NCBI GenBank assembly: GCA_031732875.1
Contig: JAVMKL010000105.1
Location: 1-31,949, forward strand
Direction of reading: 5' to 3'
DNA: 31,949 nt
From: JAVMKJ01 sp031732875
Lineage (GTDB): Bacteria; Pseudomonadota; Gammaproteobacteria; Competibacterales; Competibacteraceae
In this document: in pieces, positions 14,751-23,315 of the stretch
How positions within the stretch are numbered: the first letter of the stretch is position 1
Layout of the letters: every line of letters begins with the position of its first letter
Translations under genes and position numbers: made by a program
The notes under the pieces: model-generated
What the model was told of the DNA's origin: nothing
The model's input: only the letters and a program-made list of their open reading frames with translations
Database searches by the model: none

Positions 14751-14780
14751 GCCGGAATATTTCGCGTGGAATATTCCGGC
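14751..14780. promoter_or_regulatory. 11-bp inverted repeat downstream of scpB
   Basis: GCCGGAATATT (14751-14761) and AATATTCCGGC (14770-14780) form a perfect inverted repeat with an 8-nt spacer. It shares CGTGGAATATT with the palindrome upstream of scpB at 15686-15707. It lies 28 bp beyond the scpB stop, so a terminator hairpin or a paired operator are both possible. Confidence 0.45.
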
Positions 14781-14808
14781 ATCGATCAAACCTGAAAGCC
14801 GTTTCGCG

Positions 14809-15588
14809 CTAGTTGCCCTGGAACCGGGGTTTGCGTTTTTCGCGGAAGGCGGTCAGCCCCTCCTGATAGTCCTGGCTGTCGTAGACCACCCGGCGCAGTC
14901 CCTGGATCCGTTCGAACAGTTCGGGCGTGATCGAACGCGCGCTGGACAGCAGCCGCAATTCCTCCTTCATCACCGAGATGCTCAACGGCGAGTTGACGAC
15001 GATTTGCGCGGCAAGACCGTAGACAAAAGTTTCGATTTCCTCGGCTGGTTTGATGTAGTTGATGACGCCGAGGTTCAACGCCTGGGAGGTGGGAATGGGT
15101 TGCGCCGTAAACAACATTTCCTTGGCCACCGGCAGCGGGATCATGTTCATCAGGGTCAGCACGCCGCCCAGATTGTAGGGAACGCCGAGCTTGGCCGGAG
15201 TGATGGCGAAAGTAGCTTCGGGCGTGGCGACCAGAATATCGCAAGCCATGGCGACTTCGCAGCCCCCACCCCAGACGCCGCCCTCGATCAGGGCGAGAAC
15301 AGGGGCGGGGTATTCCTGAATGGCCCGAATCAGGACGCGCAACGGATCGCTCCAGCCGAGCGGATCGCGGCCGCGATCGGGCAACTCGCTGACATCGTGA
15401 CCGGCGGACCAGACCCTGGTGCCGGCGGGCGCGCGCAAGACGACCGCCCGGATACCCTGATCGCGGAAGGCATCCAAAGCGACGGTGATTTCGACGATCA
15501 ACGCTTCGCTGAGGGCGTTGCGTTTCGCTGCATGGTTCATCACGATCGTGCCGATCGCATCCTGGGTTTCGGTGATGATCAGGGACAT
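14809..15588 (-). CDS. scpB: Methylmalonyl-CoA decarboxylase (crotonase fold)
   Basis: A 259-residue crotonase-superfamily enzyme, nearly the size of E. coli ScpB/YgfG. It should convert methylmalonyl-CoA to propionyl-CoA and CO2. The family-specific stretches are present: VWSAGHDVSELPDRGRDPLG with His64, VWGGGCEVAMACDILVA with the oxyanion-hole Gly, LGVPYNL with Tyr138, and the C-terminal FERIQGLRRVVYDSQDYQEG. His64 and Tyr138 match His66 and Tyr140 of the E. coli enzyme with a constant offset. The ATG at 15588 has AAGGAG 7 nt upstream; longer frames upstream are unlikely. It probably forms its own transcription unit, given the 258-bp gap and a 22-bp palindrome about 100 bp upstream. In this genome it suggests propionyl-CoA production from succinate. 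Confidence 0.93.
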   Translation of the reverse strand: MSLIITETQDAIGTIVMNHAAKRNALSEALIVEITVALDAFRDQGIRAVVLRAPAGTRVWSAGHDVSELPDRGRDPLGWSDPLRVLIRAIQEYPAPVLALIEGGVWGGGCEVAMACDILVATPEATFAITPAKLGVPYNLGGVLTLMNMIPLPVAKEMLFTAQPIPTSQALNLGVINYIKPAEEIETFVYGLAAQIVVNSPLSISVMKEELRLLSSARSITPELFERIQGLRRVVYDSQDYQEGLTAFREKRKPRFQGN

Positions 15589-15685
15589 GATGTTCTCCTT
15601 GGCGATGGGTACGGGAAAATTATGAAAGTTGACAATCAGTGTTTCGATTTTCAAGGGTGTCCGCCTCCTGTCACCACGAGACGGT

Positions 15686-15707
15686 AAATATTCCACGTGG
15701 AATATTT
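15686..15707. promoter_or_regulatory. 22-bp perfect palindrome upstream of scpB
   Basis: The palindrome is symmetric around CACGTG, with half-site AAATATTCCAC and its exact complement. It lies 98 bp before the scpB ATG and after the end of the histidine kinase gene. Size and symmetry fit a dimeric repressor operator (TetR- or LacI-like sizes), but no regulator gene is adjacent. Confidence 0.5.
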
Positions 15708-15846
15708 TCAGCCGGTTCCTTCGCGATCGAACGTCGGCCAAACCGCCTCACTGCGGCGCTGGGCGGGATGCAATCCATTTACTTCCCTCGCCCGCTTGTG
15801 GGAGAGAAATTGAGGGAGAGAGGGGAGCCGAACGGTTACGGCACGA

Positions 15847-18621
15847 TCAGGGTGCCGGGTTCGTGGAAGGGAAGCCATTGTCGAACAGGGCATGAAGCTT
15901 GCTGGCCAGTTGGGATTTGCGATAAGGCTTGCCGAGCCATCCGGCGCCCTTGTGGCGGCTCAAGGCTGCCAGGTGAGGACCGACATACCCCGAGGTGAAC
16001 AACACCTTGAGATCCGGCCGCCGCTGCTGGGCGGCCCGAGCCAGATCCACCCCGCTTTCGCCGCCCGGCAACACCACGTCGGTAAACAGTACCACCACCT
16101 GCGGCGCTGCCTCCAGCATCTGGAGCGCGGCGGCGGCGGTATCGGCTTCGAGGGTCCGATACCCCAAGCTCTGCAACATGTTCACCGCAAGCTGGCGCAC
16201 CAACGCCTCGTCCTCGACCACCAGCACCAGTTGTCCCTGACCGGGTCGAGCCGATGGCTCGCCGGTACCCGGAGACGAAGCCGTTTCGGTCTCGGCCCGG
16301 CTCGCCGGCAGATAAATGTTGACCGTCGTTCCATGACCCACCTCGCTGTAGAGATGGATGGATCCCCCCATCTGATTGACCAGGCCGTACACCATGCTGA
16401 GGCCGAGTCCGCTGCCCTTGCCCACCTCCTTGGTGGTGTAGAACGGTTCCAGCACGTGTTCCAACACCTCGGGCGGCATGCCGCTGCCGGTATCGCGTAC
16501 CACGATCAGCACGTAGCAACCCGGACTGATCGGCCGGTGCAGCACGGCGTAGTCTTCATCGAGCCAGACGGTGGCGGTTTCGATGGTAAGCCGGCCTCCG
16601 CTGGGCATGGCATCGCGGGCGTTCAGGGCAAGGTTGAGCAGGGCGGTCTCGAACTGGCTGGAATCGATGACGGTCATGGCCAGGTCATCGGCCAGGAGAA
16701 TATCCAACTGGATCGTCTCTCCCAGGGTGCGGCGCAACAGATCGCCCATTCCCGCCACCAGGGTGTTCAAATTCACCGGTTTGGCCTGCAAGGGTTGCCG
16801 CCGGCCGAACGCCAACAGTTGGCCGATCAGGGCGGCGCCGCGTTCCACCGCGCCCAGGGCACGCTGCGCCAGATCCCGAAACTCGGGTCGATCGAGCGCC
16901 TCGGCTAACAATTCGAGATTTCCCTGGATGATGGCGAGTAGGTTGTTAAAGTCGTGAGCCACCCCCCCGGTGAGTTGACCCAGGGCTTCCATCTTCTGGG
17001 CATGGCGTAGGCTCTCCTCGGTGAGCCGTTGCTGGGTGACGTCGCGCGCCAGCAGCACCACCGCCGGTCGGCCCATCAGCGGTCCATCCAGAGGGGCGAC
17101 GCGCGCCTCGAAATAGCGTTTGCCGATTTTGCGAATCGGCAGTTCGTATTCAAAACTTTGAATCTGGTGGGTACGCAGGGTTTGGTCGATGGCGCTTAAC
17201 GCTTTATTGGCGACCTCTCCAGGCAATACCTCGCCGATCAATCGCCCCTTGAGCGCGGCGGGGTCGGTGTAAAGCAGTTCCGGCTGGGCGGTCAGAATCT
17301 CCAGGTAACGGCCATCCGCATCGAATACCAGCAACACGTCGGGCACGGCATGGACGATGGCGCGCAGTCGGGCCGCGCTTTCCTGCAACGCCGCCTCGGC
17401 CCGCTTGCGTTCGGTGATGTCCCGCACGAACAGGACCGCTCCCAACCGCTTTCCCTTGCTTACCAGCGGCGCGTAGGAATACAGCGCCGTGAAAGTCGAA
17501 CCGTCCTTGCGGAAAAACATGTCCTCGCAGTCGCGGATGGCTTCTCCCGATGCGTGGATTTTCGCCAGAGGGCATCTACATGTCGGATACGGACAACTGT
17601 CGGGATAGTAGTGATGGATCCTTTCGTGCAATACTTTTCCCATGAGTTCGTCGGCGGTAAAACCGAAGGTTCTTTCCACCTCCGGATTGACGAAAGTCAC
17701 TCTCCCTTCGGCGTCGGTCACAAAGATCGAATCGGCCGAACTTTCGGTGATGCCTTGCGTGAGGCGAAGCTGGTAGAGCAATTTTTCCTCTACCCGCTTG
17801 CGCTCGGTGATGTCGGAAAACATGGCCACGGCGCCGACAATTCCCTGGCCCTCACGCCGAACGGGAGCCGCGCTGATCAAGACGTCGTAGGTACTGCCGT
17901 CGGGCCGGACCACCCGGGCTTCCGCCCCCACCGTGGTGCCGCCGCGTAAAGCCTTTTGCAGCGGCCATGCCTGCAGTGGCACCGGATGGCCATCGGGATA
18001 ATAGGCCTTGCCCCATAGAAAGGTGGGGCCGGAGTCCGGCTGGTCTCGCGTCTCTCCCAGCGCCAGGCGACGGGCGGCAGCGTTGACCAGCAGCGGGTTG
18101 CCCTGCGCGTCGCACATCACGATCGCCTCGGCCGCCTGTTGGAGAATGGTTTCCAGCAGGTCCTTCTGTTCGACCAGTTTGGCCGCGGCTTGCTTGCGTT
18201 CGGCGATATCGCGCGCGATGGCGCCGAACCGGCGTTCCAGTTCCTGGCGATAGCCCTCGGTGACCACGCGAATCCGCCGCTGACACCACCACAAGACGAC
18301 GCCGACCCCCGTGGCCGCGATCAGTAACACCGTCGTCAAAACCACCGGATCGGCCTGTCCCCGAGAGGCTTGAATGGCATGGCCCAACCCCATGATCACG
18401 GCCGCCAGCACCAGAAGGATGGCCAGAGGGACACGGGCGTTCACCCAGAAGTTGGGGATGGGGAAAAGAGCATTCCGCGTCATCAAACCCGGCGTCTCCC
18501 CAGCTTGACCGGGGGGTTCGCCAGAATTCGGCCGCCGCAGTGGCAGGGTTGAGCCACCGGACATGTCACCAGCTTTTTCCGATGGATCGTGCTCGAAACC
18601 TCGCATCCCAGGCACGGTCAC
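15847..18621 (-). CDS. PAS-containing hybrid sensor histidine kinase
   Basis: A 924-residue hybrid kinase. Two membrane helices (about 63-83 and 92-112) are followed by three PAS units (about 155-275, 285-405, 415-535). The HisKA box AHDFNN carries phospho-acceptor His556. The ATPase domain has an N box near 663-667, DTGSGM at 710-715 and GKGSGLGL near 734-741. A C-terminal receiver has acidic pair E803/D804, phospho-acceptor Asp848 and Lys898. PAS2 contains a Cys cluster (C343, C348, C350) in an insertion. The GTG at 18621 overlaps the stop of the outer-membrane factor gene (GTGA); later ATGs (for example MSGGSTLPL) are possible starts. It is the last gene of an efflux operon, an unusual place for a hybrid kinase. 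No DNA-binding response regulator lies in view. Confidence 0.92.
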   Translation of the reverse strand: MTVPGMRGFEHDPSEKAGDMSGGSTLPLRRPNSGEPPGQAGETPGLMTRNALFPIPNFWVNARVPLAILLVLAAVIMGLGHAIQASRGQADPVVLTTVLLIAATGVGVVLWWCQRRIRVVTEGYRQELERRFGAIARDIAERKQAAAKLVEQKDLLETILQQAAEAIVMCDAQGNPLLVNAAARRLALGETRDQPDSGPTFLWGKAYYPDGHPVPLQAWPLQKALRGGTTVGAEARVVRPDGSTYDVLISAAPVRREGQGIVGAVAMFSDITERKRVEEKLLYQLRLTQGITESSADSIFVTDAEGRVTFVNPEVERTFGFTADELMGKVLHERIHHYYPDSCPYPTCRCPLAKIHASGEAIRDCEDMFFRKDGSTFTALYSYAPLVSKGKRLGAVLFVRDITERKRAEAALQESAARLRAIVHAVPDVLLVFDADGRYLEILTAQPELLYTDPAALKGRLIGEVLPGEVANKALSAIDQTLRTHQIQSFEYELPIRKIGKRYFEARVAPLDGPLMGRPAVVLLARDVTQQRLTEESLRHAQKMEALGQLTGGVAHDFNNLLAIIQGNLELLAEALDRPEFRDLAQRALGAVERGAALIGQLLAFGRRQPLQAKPVNLNTLVAGMGDLLRRTLGETIQLDILLADDLAMTVIDSSQFETALLNLALNARDAMPSGGRLTIETATVWLDEDYAVLHRPISPGCYVLIVVRDTGSGMPPEVLEHVLEPFYTTKEVGKGSGLGLSMVYGLVNQMGGSIHLYSEVGHGTTVNIYLPASRAETETASSPGTGEPSARPGQGQLVLVVEDEALVRQLAVNMLQSLGYRTLEADTAAAALQMLEAAPQVVVLFTDVVLPGGESGVDLARAAQQRRPDLKVLFTSGYVGPHLAALSRHKGAGWLGKPYRKSQLASKLHALFDNGFPSTNPAP

Positions 18622-20048
18622 CCTGGAGGGGGCGCCGGCTTTTCCGCGCCTCGCGTCATCTGCTCCGCCTCGTTCACCCAGCCGCCGCCCAGCGCCTTGT
18701 ACAGATTGACCAAGCTCGTGAACAGAAGGCCCTGATCCTGTACATACTGGAGCTGGGCGGCATACAGGTTGCGCTCGGCGTCGACCACCGTCAGGTAGTC
18801 GGAATAACCGTTCTGATAGCGGAGCGTCGCCAGATCCACATTGCGTTGCAGGGCGTTAACTTGCGCCGCCTGATCCTTCAACTGCTCGCGCAGCTTGCTG
18901 ATCGCGATCAGGTTGTCGTCCACTTCCGCGAAGGCTTTCTGAATCACCTGCTGGTAATTTAACAAAGCCTGCTGTTGCACGGCTTCCGCGACCTGCAACT
19001 GGCCGGTCAGGGCGCCGCCGGTGAAGATCGGCTGGAGCAGTTGACCGGCGAACTGCCAGGTGCGCGACGGACCCTCGAACAGGTCGGACAGGTCGGTGCT
19101 GGCTACGCCGAACAGTCCGGTGAGCGAGATGCTGGGGAAGAACGCCGCCTTGGCCACCCCGATCAGGGCGTTGGCGGCAATCAACTGCTGTTCCGCCTGC
19201 CGGATATCCGGGCGGCGTTCGAGCAACTCGGAAGGCAAACCGCCGGGGACCTGCGGCAATGTCAATTGATCCAGAGTGACACCCCGGGCGATCTTACCCG
19301 GATTGCGCCCCAGCAGCAGGCTGATGGCGTTTTCCTGCTGCGCGATCAGCCGCTCCAACCGCGGCACCTGCACCGCCGCGTTCTGGTATTCGGCCACGGC
19401 CTGCTGGTAATCCAACTCCGAGATCAACCCAGCCTTGAAGCGCAGGCCGTTGATCCGAACCGATTCGCTGCGGGTTCCCAAAGTCTCACGGGTCACGACC
19501 AATTGCCGGTCGAGGTCCAGCAACTGCACGTAGCTGTTGGCCAACTGGCTGACCAGGGTCAGGATCACCGTGCGCTTGGCTTCCTCGGTGGCGAGCAGTT
19601 GGGCGCGGGCCGCCCCGGTGGCGTTGCGCAGCTTGCCCCACAGGTCCAGTTCGAACGATACGCCCAAATCCACCTGGAAGGTATTGACCGGGTTCGCTCC
19701 CGACGTCAGCGTGCCATTCTCGCTGGCGCGGGTGCGCGCCCCGGCGGCGTTGGCGCCGACCTGCGGGAACTGCTCGGAACGGACCACGCCGTAGCGGCCC
19801 ATGTACTCTTCCACCCGCGCCGCGGCGATCTGCACGTCCTTGTTCTCTTGCAGGGCGACCTGGATAAGGTTGTTCAGCACCGGATCCCGGAACTGGTTCC
19901 ACCAGGCCGTGTTGGCAAGGTCGTTGGCGGTCTGAATGTTGACTTCCCATTGCGCCGGGATCGGCACCTCCGGGCGCTGGTAGGTCGGGGCGAGCGAGCA
20001 GCCGCCGAGGGCGAGCCCGATGGCAACCGTAAGTAATACCTTACGCAT
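18618..20048 (-). CDS. RND efflux outer-membrane factor, OprM/NodT-type lipoprotein
   Basis: A 476-residue TolC-like channel subunit. The lipoprotein signal MRKVLLTVAIGLALGGC has Cys17 as the acylated residue. The body has the two repeated long helical regions and the motif SLAPTYQRPEVPIPAQW typical of OprM-family N-termini, plus LERRPDIRQAEQQLIAANALIGVAKAAFFP split in the conserved second repeat. ATGATG at 20051/20048 follows AGGAG; the second ATG has better spacing. The start lies inside the 3' end of the RND gene. Its stop overlaps the histidine kinase start. Together with the next two genes it forms a complete tripartite pump. Confidence 0.95.
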   Translation of the reverse strand: MRKVLLTVAIGLALGGCSLAPTYQRPEVPIPAQWEVNIQTANDLANTAWWNQFRDPVLNNLIQVALQENKDVQIAAARVEEYMGRYGVVRSEQFPQVGANAAGARTRASENGTLTSGANPVNTFQVDLGVSFELDLWGKLRNATGAARAQLLATEEAKRTVILTLVSQLANSYVQLLDLDRQLVVTRETLGTRSESVRINGLRFKAGLISELDYQQAVAEYQNAAVQVPRLERLIAQQENAISLLLGRNPGKIARGVTLDQLTLPQVPGGLPSELLERRPDIRQAEQQLIAANALIGVAKAAFFPSISLTGLFGVASTDLSDLFEGPSRTWQFAGQLLQPIFTGGALTGQLQVAEAVQQQALLNYQQVIQKAFAEVDDNLIAISKLREQLKDQAAQVNALQRNVDLATLRYQNGYSDYLTVVDAERNLYAAQLQYVQDQGLLFTSLVNLYKALGGGWVNEAEQMTRGAEKPAPPPG

Positions 20049-23000
20049 CATGGCGCTCCTCCGATGAGCCCTCACCCCCAACCTCTCTCCCAGAGGGCGA
20101 GGGGAGCGGCGGCGTGGTTTCCAGCGCTAACGGTTCCCTCTCCCCTCCAGGGCCAGGGTGGGGGGCTTTCTCTTTCTTGCCGCCGGTTTTCTCGCTGATG
20201 CCCTCGAACAGGCGGAAGAACATCGGCACGAAGAAGATCGCCAGCACCGTCGCCGCCGTCATGCCGCCGACGATGCCGGTGCCGATGGAATGCCGGCTGT
20301 TGGCCCCGGCCCCAGTGGCGATCACCAGCGGAATCGCGCCGAGAATGAAGGCCAGCGAGGTCATCAGAATCGGCCGGAACCGCAAATGCGCCGCCTCCAC
20401 CGCCGCGTCCATGATCGGCATGCCCTCCTCGTGCTTCATCACCGCGAACTCCACGATCAGGATGGCGTTCTTGGCCGCCAGGCCGACCAGGGTCAGCAGG
20501 CCGATCTGGAAATACACGTCGTTTTCCATCCCGCGCAACCAGACCGCCAGCAGGGCGCCGAACACGCCAAACGGCACCGCCATCAGCACGCTGAACGGCA
20601 GCGACCATTTTTCATACTGCGCCGCCAGGATCAGGAACACCATGATCAGGCCGTAGATAAACACCATCGCCGAATCGCCGCCGACCTTGATTTCCTGGTA
20701 GGCCTGGCCGCTCCAGCCAAAAGAATAACCCTGAGGCAACACCTCGCGGGCCACCGCCTGCATGGTGGCGAGGGCCTGGCCGGAGCTGTAGCCCGGCGCG
20801 GCGCCGCCGGTCACCTTGGCGGCGGGGAAGGTGTTGAACCGGGTGATCAGGTTCGGCGCGCTGGTGTATTCCAGCTTAGTCACCGCCGCCAGCGGCACCA
20901 TGCCGCCGTTGGTCGAACGCACGTAAACCTGCTTGAGGTCATCGGGCCGGGAACGGTATTCCGGAGCCGCCTGCACGATCACCTGCCACACTTGGCTGTA
21001 CAGGTTGAACTGGCTGACGTACAGCGAGCCGAACAGCGCTTGCAAGGTACCGAATACGTTGCCGACCGGCACCCCCAGGGTCCGGGCCTGTTCGCGATCC
21101 AGCGAAACGTACAATTGCTGCGAGGCGGCGTTGATGGTGGTCGTCAAGCCGCGCAGTTCCGGGCGCTGTCTGGCCTTGGCGACGAAATCCTGCGTGACCT
21201 TGGCCAATTGCTTGATGTCGCCGCTCCCGCGACTCTGAATCCAGAACTCGAATCCGCCGGTAGTGCCGAGACCGGGAATCGACGGCGGGTTGAACACCAG
21301 GGCGATGGCCTCGCCGATCTTGGCGAATGGGCCCATCACTTCGCGGATGACGTTGGGCGCGCTCTCCTTCGGATCCTTGCGCTCCTCGTAATCCTTGAAC
21401 GACACGAACAGGGTGGTATCGGTGGTCTTCATCTGGTTATCCAGCAGGCTGAAGCCGTTGACCGCGACCACGCTGCCGACCGCCGGATTGGCACGGAAGA
21501 TTTCGCTCATTTGCGCGCCCACCGCCTCGGTCCGATCCAGGCTCGCGCCGTCGGGCAGCATGCCCACGCCGAACACATAACCCTGGTCCTCATCCGGCAC
21601 GAAACTGCTGGGCACCGCGCGGAACAGACCGAAAATCGCGACCAGCATCACCGCAAACAGCGCCAGTCCCAGCAAAATCCGCTTGGTGACAAAGCGCACG
21701 CTTTCGGCGTAGCCGTGGGTCACCCAGTCGAACCCACGATTGAACGGGCCGAAAAAAAACCGGTAGAGCAGATCGGTGCGCTGGTCGCCGTGTTCGCCCG
21801 GCTTGAGCAGCAGCGCCGCCAGGGCTGGACTGAGAGTCAGCGCGACCAGACCGGAAATCGCCACCGAAATCGCGATGGTGATAGCGAATTGCTTGTACAA
21901 CTGCCCGGTCATCCCACCCAGGAACGCGACCGGCACGAACACCGCGCTCAAGACCAGCACCACGGCGATCACCGGCCCGGTCACTTCCTCCATCGCCCGG
22001 TGCGCCGCTTCCTTGGGCGAGAGATGGAATTCCGCCATGTTGCGCTCGACGTTTTCCACCACCACGATGGCGTCGTCCACCACGATGCCGATGCACAGCA
22101 CCAGGCCGAACAGGGTGAGCATGTTGATCGAGAAGCCCAGCAGGTACATGCCGCTGAAGGTGGCGATGACCGAGACGATCACCGCCACGATGGGAATGAC
22201 CGTGGCTCGCCAGCTTTGCAGGAAGATAAAGACCACCAGGATCACCAGCACGATGGCTTCCATCAGAGTCTTCACCACTTCGTCGATCGAAGCCTGGACG
22301 AACTTGGTGGTATCCAGAGCGATGGCGTAGTCGAGTCCGGCCGGGAAACTCTTCTTCAGTTCCTCCAGCGCCGCCCGCACGTTCTTGGACACTTCCAGTG
22401 CGTTGGCACCCGCCTGCTGGTAGACCGCGAGGGCGGTGCCGACCTTGCCGTTGAAGCGGCTGCGCAGGTTATAGCTCTGCATCCCCAGAGTCACGTAGCC
22501 GACATCCTTGAGTCGCAAAACGCCGGCGCCGGTGGTGCTGGCGCGCAGGATGATGTTCTCGAACTCCTCCGGCGAGGTCAGCCTGCCCTGGGTGGAGACC
22601 GGAAAGGTCAGCTCCACCGGACCGTTGGTGGGCGACTGGCCGATCTGGCCGATGGCGAATTGTTGATTTTGCGTCTGGATGGCCTGGATTACTTCGTCGG
22701 TGGTCAAGCCCAACTCGCTCATCCGGTCCGGTTTCAACCAGATCCGCATGGCGTAATTGGGAACGCCGAAGATGCTGGACTGATTGGCACCCGGAATCCG
22801 TTGCAGGGCGTTGAGCACGTACAGGTAGGTGTAGTTACCGACAAAGGTCTCGTCGTGGCTTCCGTCCGGCGAATAGAGCGCGATCACCATCAGGAAGGTG
22901 GACGATTTGGTCTGGACCTGCACCCCCTGTTTGGACACTGCCTCCGGCAACTGCGGCAAGGCCAGACTCACCTGATTCTGCACGTTCACCTGGGCGATAT

Positions 23001-23304
23001 CGGGATCGGTGCCGATGTCGAAAAACACGCTGAGGGTCATGTTGCCGGTCGAGGAGCTGGACGAATACATGTACATCAGGTTGTCCACGCTGTTGACCTG
23101 CTGCTCGATGGGCGCGGCCACGCTTTGCGAGACCACGTCGGCGCTGGCACCGGGATAAGTGGCGCTCACCTGGATCTGCACCGGGGTGATGTCGGGGTAC
23201 TGGGCGATCGGCAACACGCCCATCGCCGACAGCCCGGCCAGGGTCAGGATGATGGAAATGACCGCGGCGAATACCGGGCGGTCGATAAAGAAATGGGAGA
23301 TCAT
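20041..23304 (-). CDS. RND multidrug efflux inner-membrane transporter (HAE-1, AcrB/MexF-like)
   Basis: A 1087-residue proton-driven pump subunit. The N-terminus MISHFFIDRPVFAAVISI, the TM4 proton-relay aspartates in GIVVDDAIVVVENVERN and the later AAKNAILIVEFA lysine motif are intact. The porter domain has QVQTKSS and TTKFVQASIDEV. The ATG at 23304 is 11 bp after the membrane-fusion gene and preceded by GAGAGG. The normal family end (FRLFEGISEKTGGKK) is followed by about 40 residues of low-complexity tail, APHPGPGGEREP and PPLPSPSGREVGGEG, which are translations of two dispersed intergenic-type repeats (20069-20166). Substrate range is not predictable from sequence. Confidence 0.96.
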   Translation of the reverse strand: MISHFFIDRPVFAAVISIILTLAGLSAMGVLPIAQYPDITPVQIQVSATYPGASADVVSQSVAAPIEQQVNSVDNLMYMYSSSSSTGNMTLSVFFDIGTDPDIAQVNVQNQVSLALPQLPEAVSKQGVQVQTKSSTFLMVIALYSPDGSHDETFVGNYTYLYVLNALQRIPGANQSSIFGVPNYAMRIWLKPDRMSELGLTTDEVIQAIQTQNQQFAIGQIGQSPTNGPVELTFPVSTQGRLTSPEEFENIILRASTTGAGVLRLKDVGYVTLGMQSYNLRSRFNGKVGTALAVYQQAGANALEVSKNVRAALEELKKSFPAGLDYAIALDTTKFVQASIDEVVKTLMEAIVLVILVVFIFLQSWRATVIPIVAVIVSVIATFSGMYLLGFSINMLTLFGLVLCIGIVVDDAIVVVENVERNMAEFHLSPKEAAHRAMEEVTGPVIAVVLVLSAVFVPVAFLGGMTGQLYKQFAITIAISVAISGLVALTLSPALAALLLKPGEHGDQRTDLLYRFFFGPFNRGFDWVTHGYAESVRFVTKRILLGLALFAVMLVAIFGLFRAVPSSFVPDEDQGYVFGVGMLPDGASLDRTEAVGAQMSEIFRANPAVGSVVAVNGFSLLDNQMKTTDTTLFVSFKDYEERKDPKESAPNVIREVMGPFAKIGEAIALVFNPPSIPGLGTTGGFEFWIQSRGSGDIKQLAKVTQDFVAKARQRPELRGLTTTINAASQQLYVSLDREQARTLGVPVGNVFGTLQALFGSLYVSQFNLYSQVWQVIVQAAPEYRSRPDDLKQVYVRSTNGGMVPLAAVTKLEYTSAPNLITRFNTFPAAKVTGGAAPGYSSGQALATMQAVAREVLPQGYSFGWSGQAYQEIKVGGDSAMVFIYGLIMVFLILAAQYEKWSLPFSVLMAVPFGVFGALLAVWLRGMENDVYFQIGLLTLVGLAAKNAILIVEFAVMKHEEGMPIMDAAVEAAHLRFRPILMTSLAFILGAIPLVIATGAGANSRHSIGTGIVGGMTAATVLAIFFVPMFFRLFEGISEKTGGKKEKAPHPGPGGEREPLALETTPPLPSPSGREVGGEGSSEERHDA
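20069..20166. repeat. Pair of dispersed G/C-rich repeats in the 3' end of the RND gene
   Basis: CCCTCACCCCCAACC... (20069-20106) and an oppositely oriented relative (20135-20166, ending CCAGGGTGGGGGG) resemble the common proteobacterial intergenic repeat whose translation gives PHPxPLPxGE-like peptides. A related copy, CCCTCGCCCG...GGGAGAGAGGGG, occurs after the histidine kinase at about 15786-15826. Here the repeats are translated as the pump's C-terminal tail. Confidence 0.6.
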
Positions 23305-23315
23305 CGGGCGCCCTC

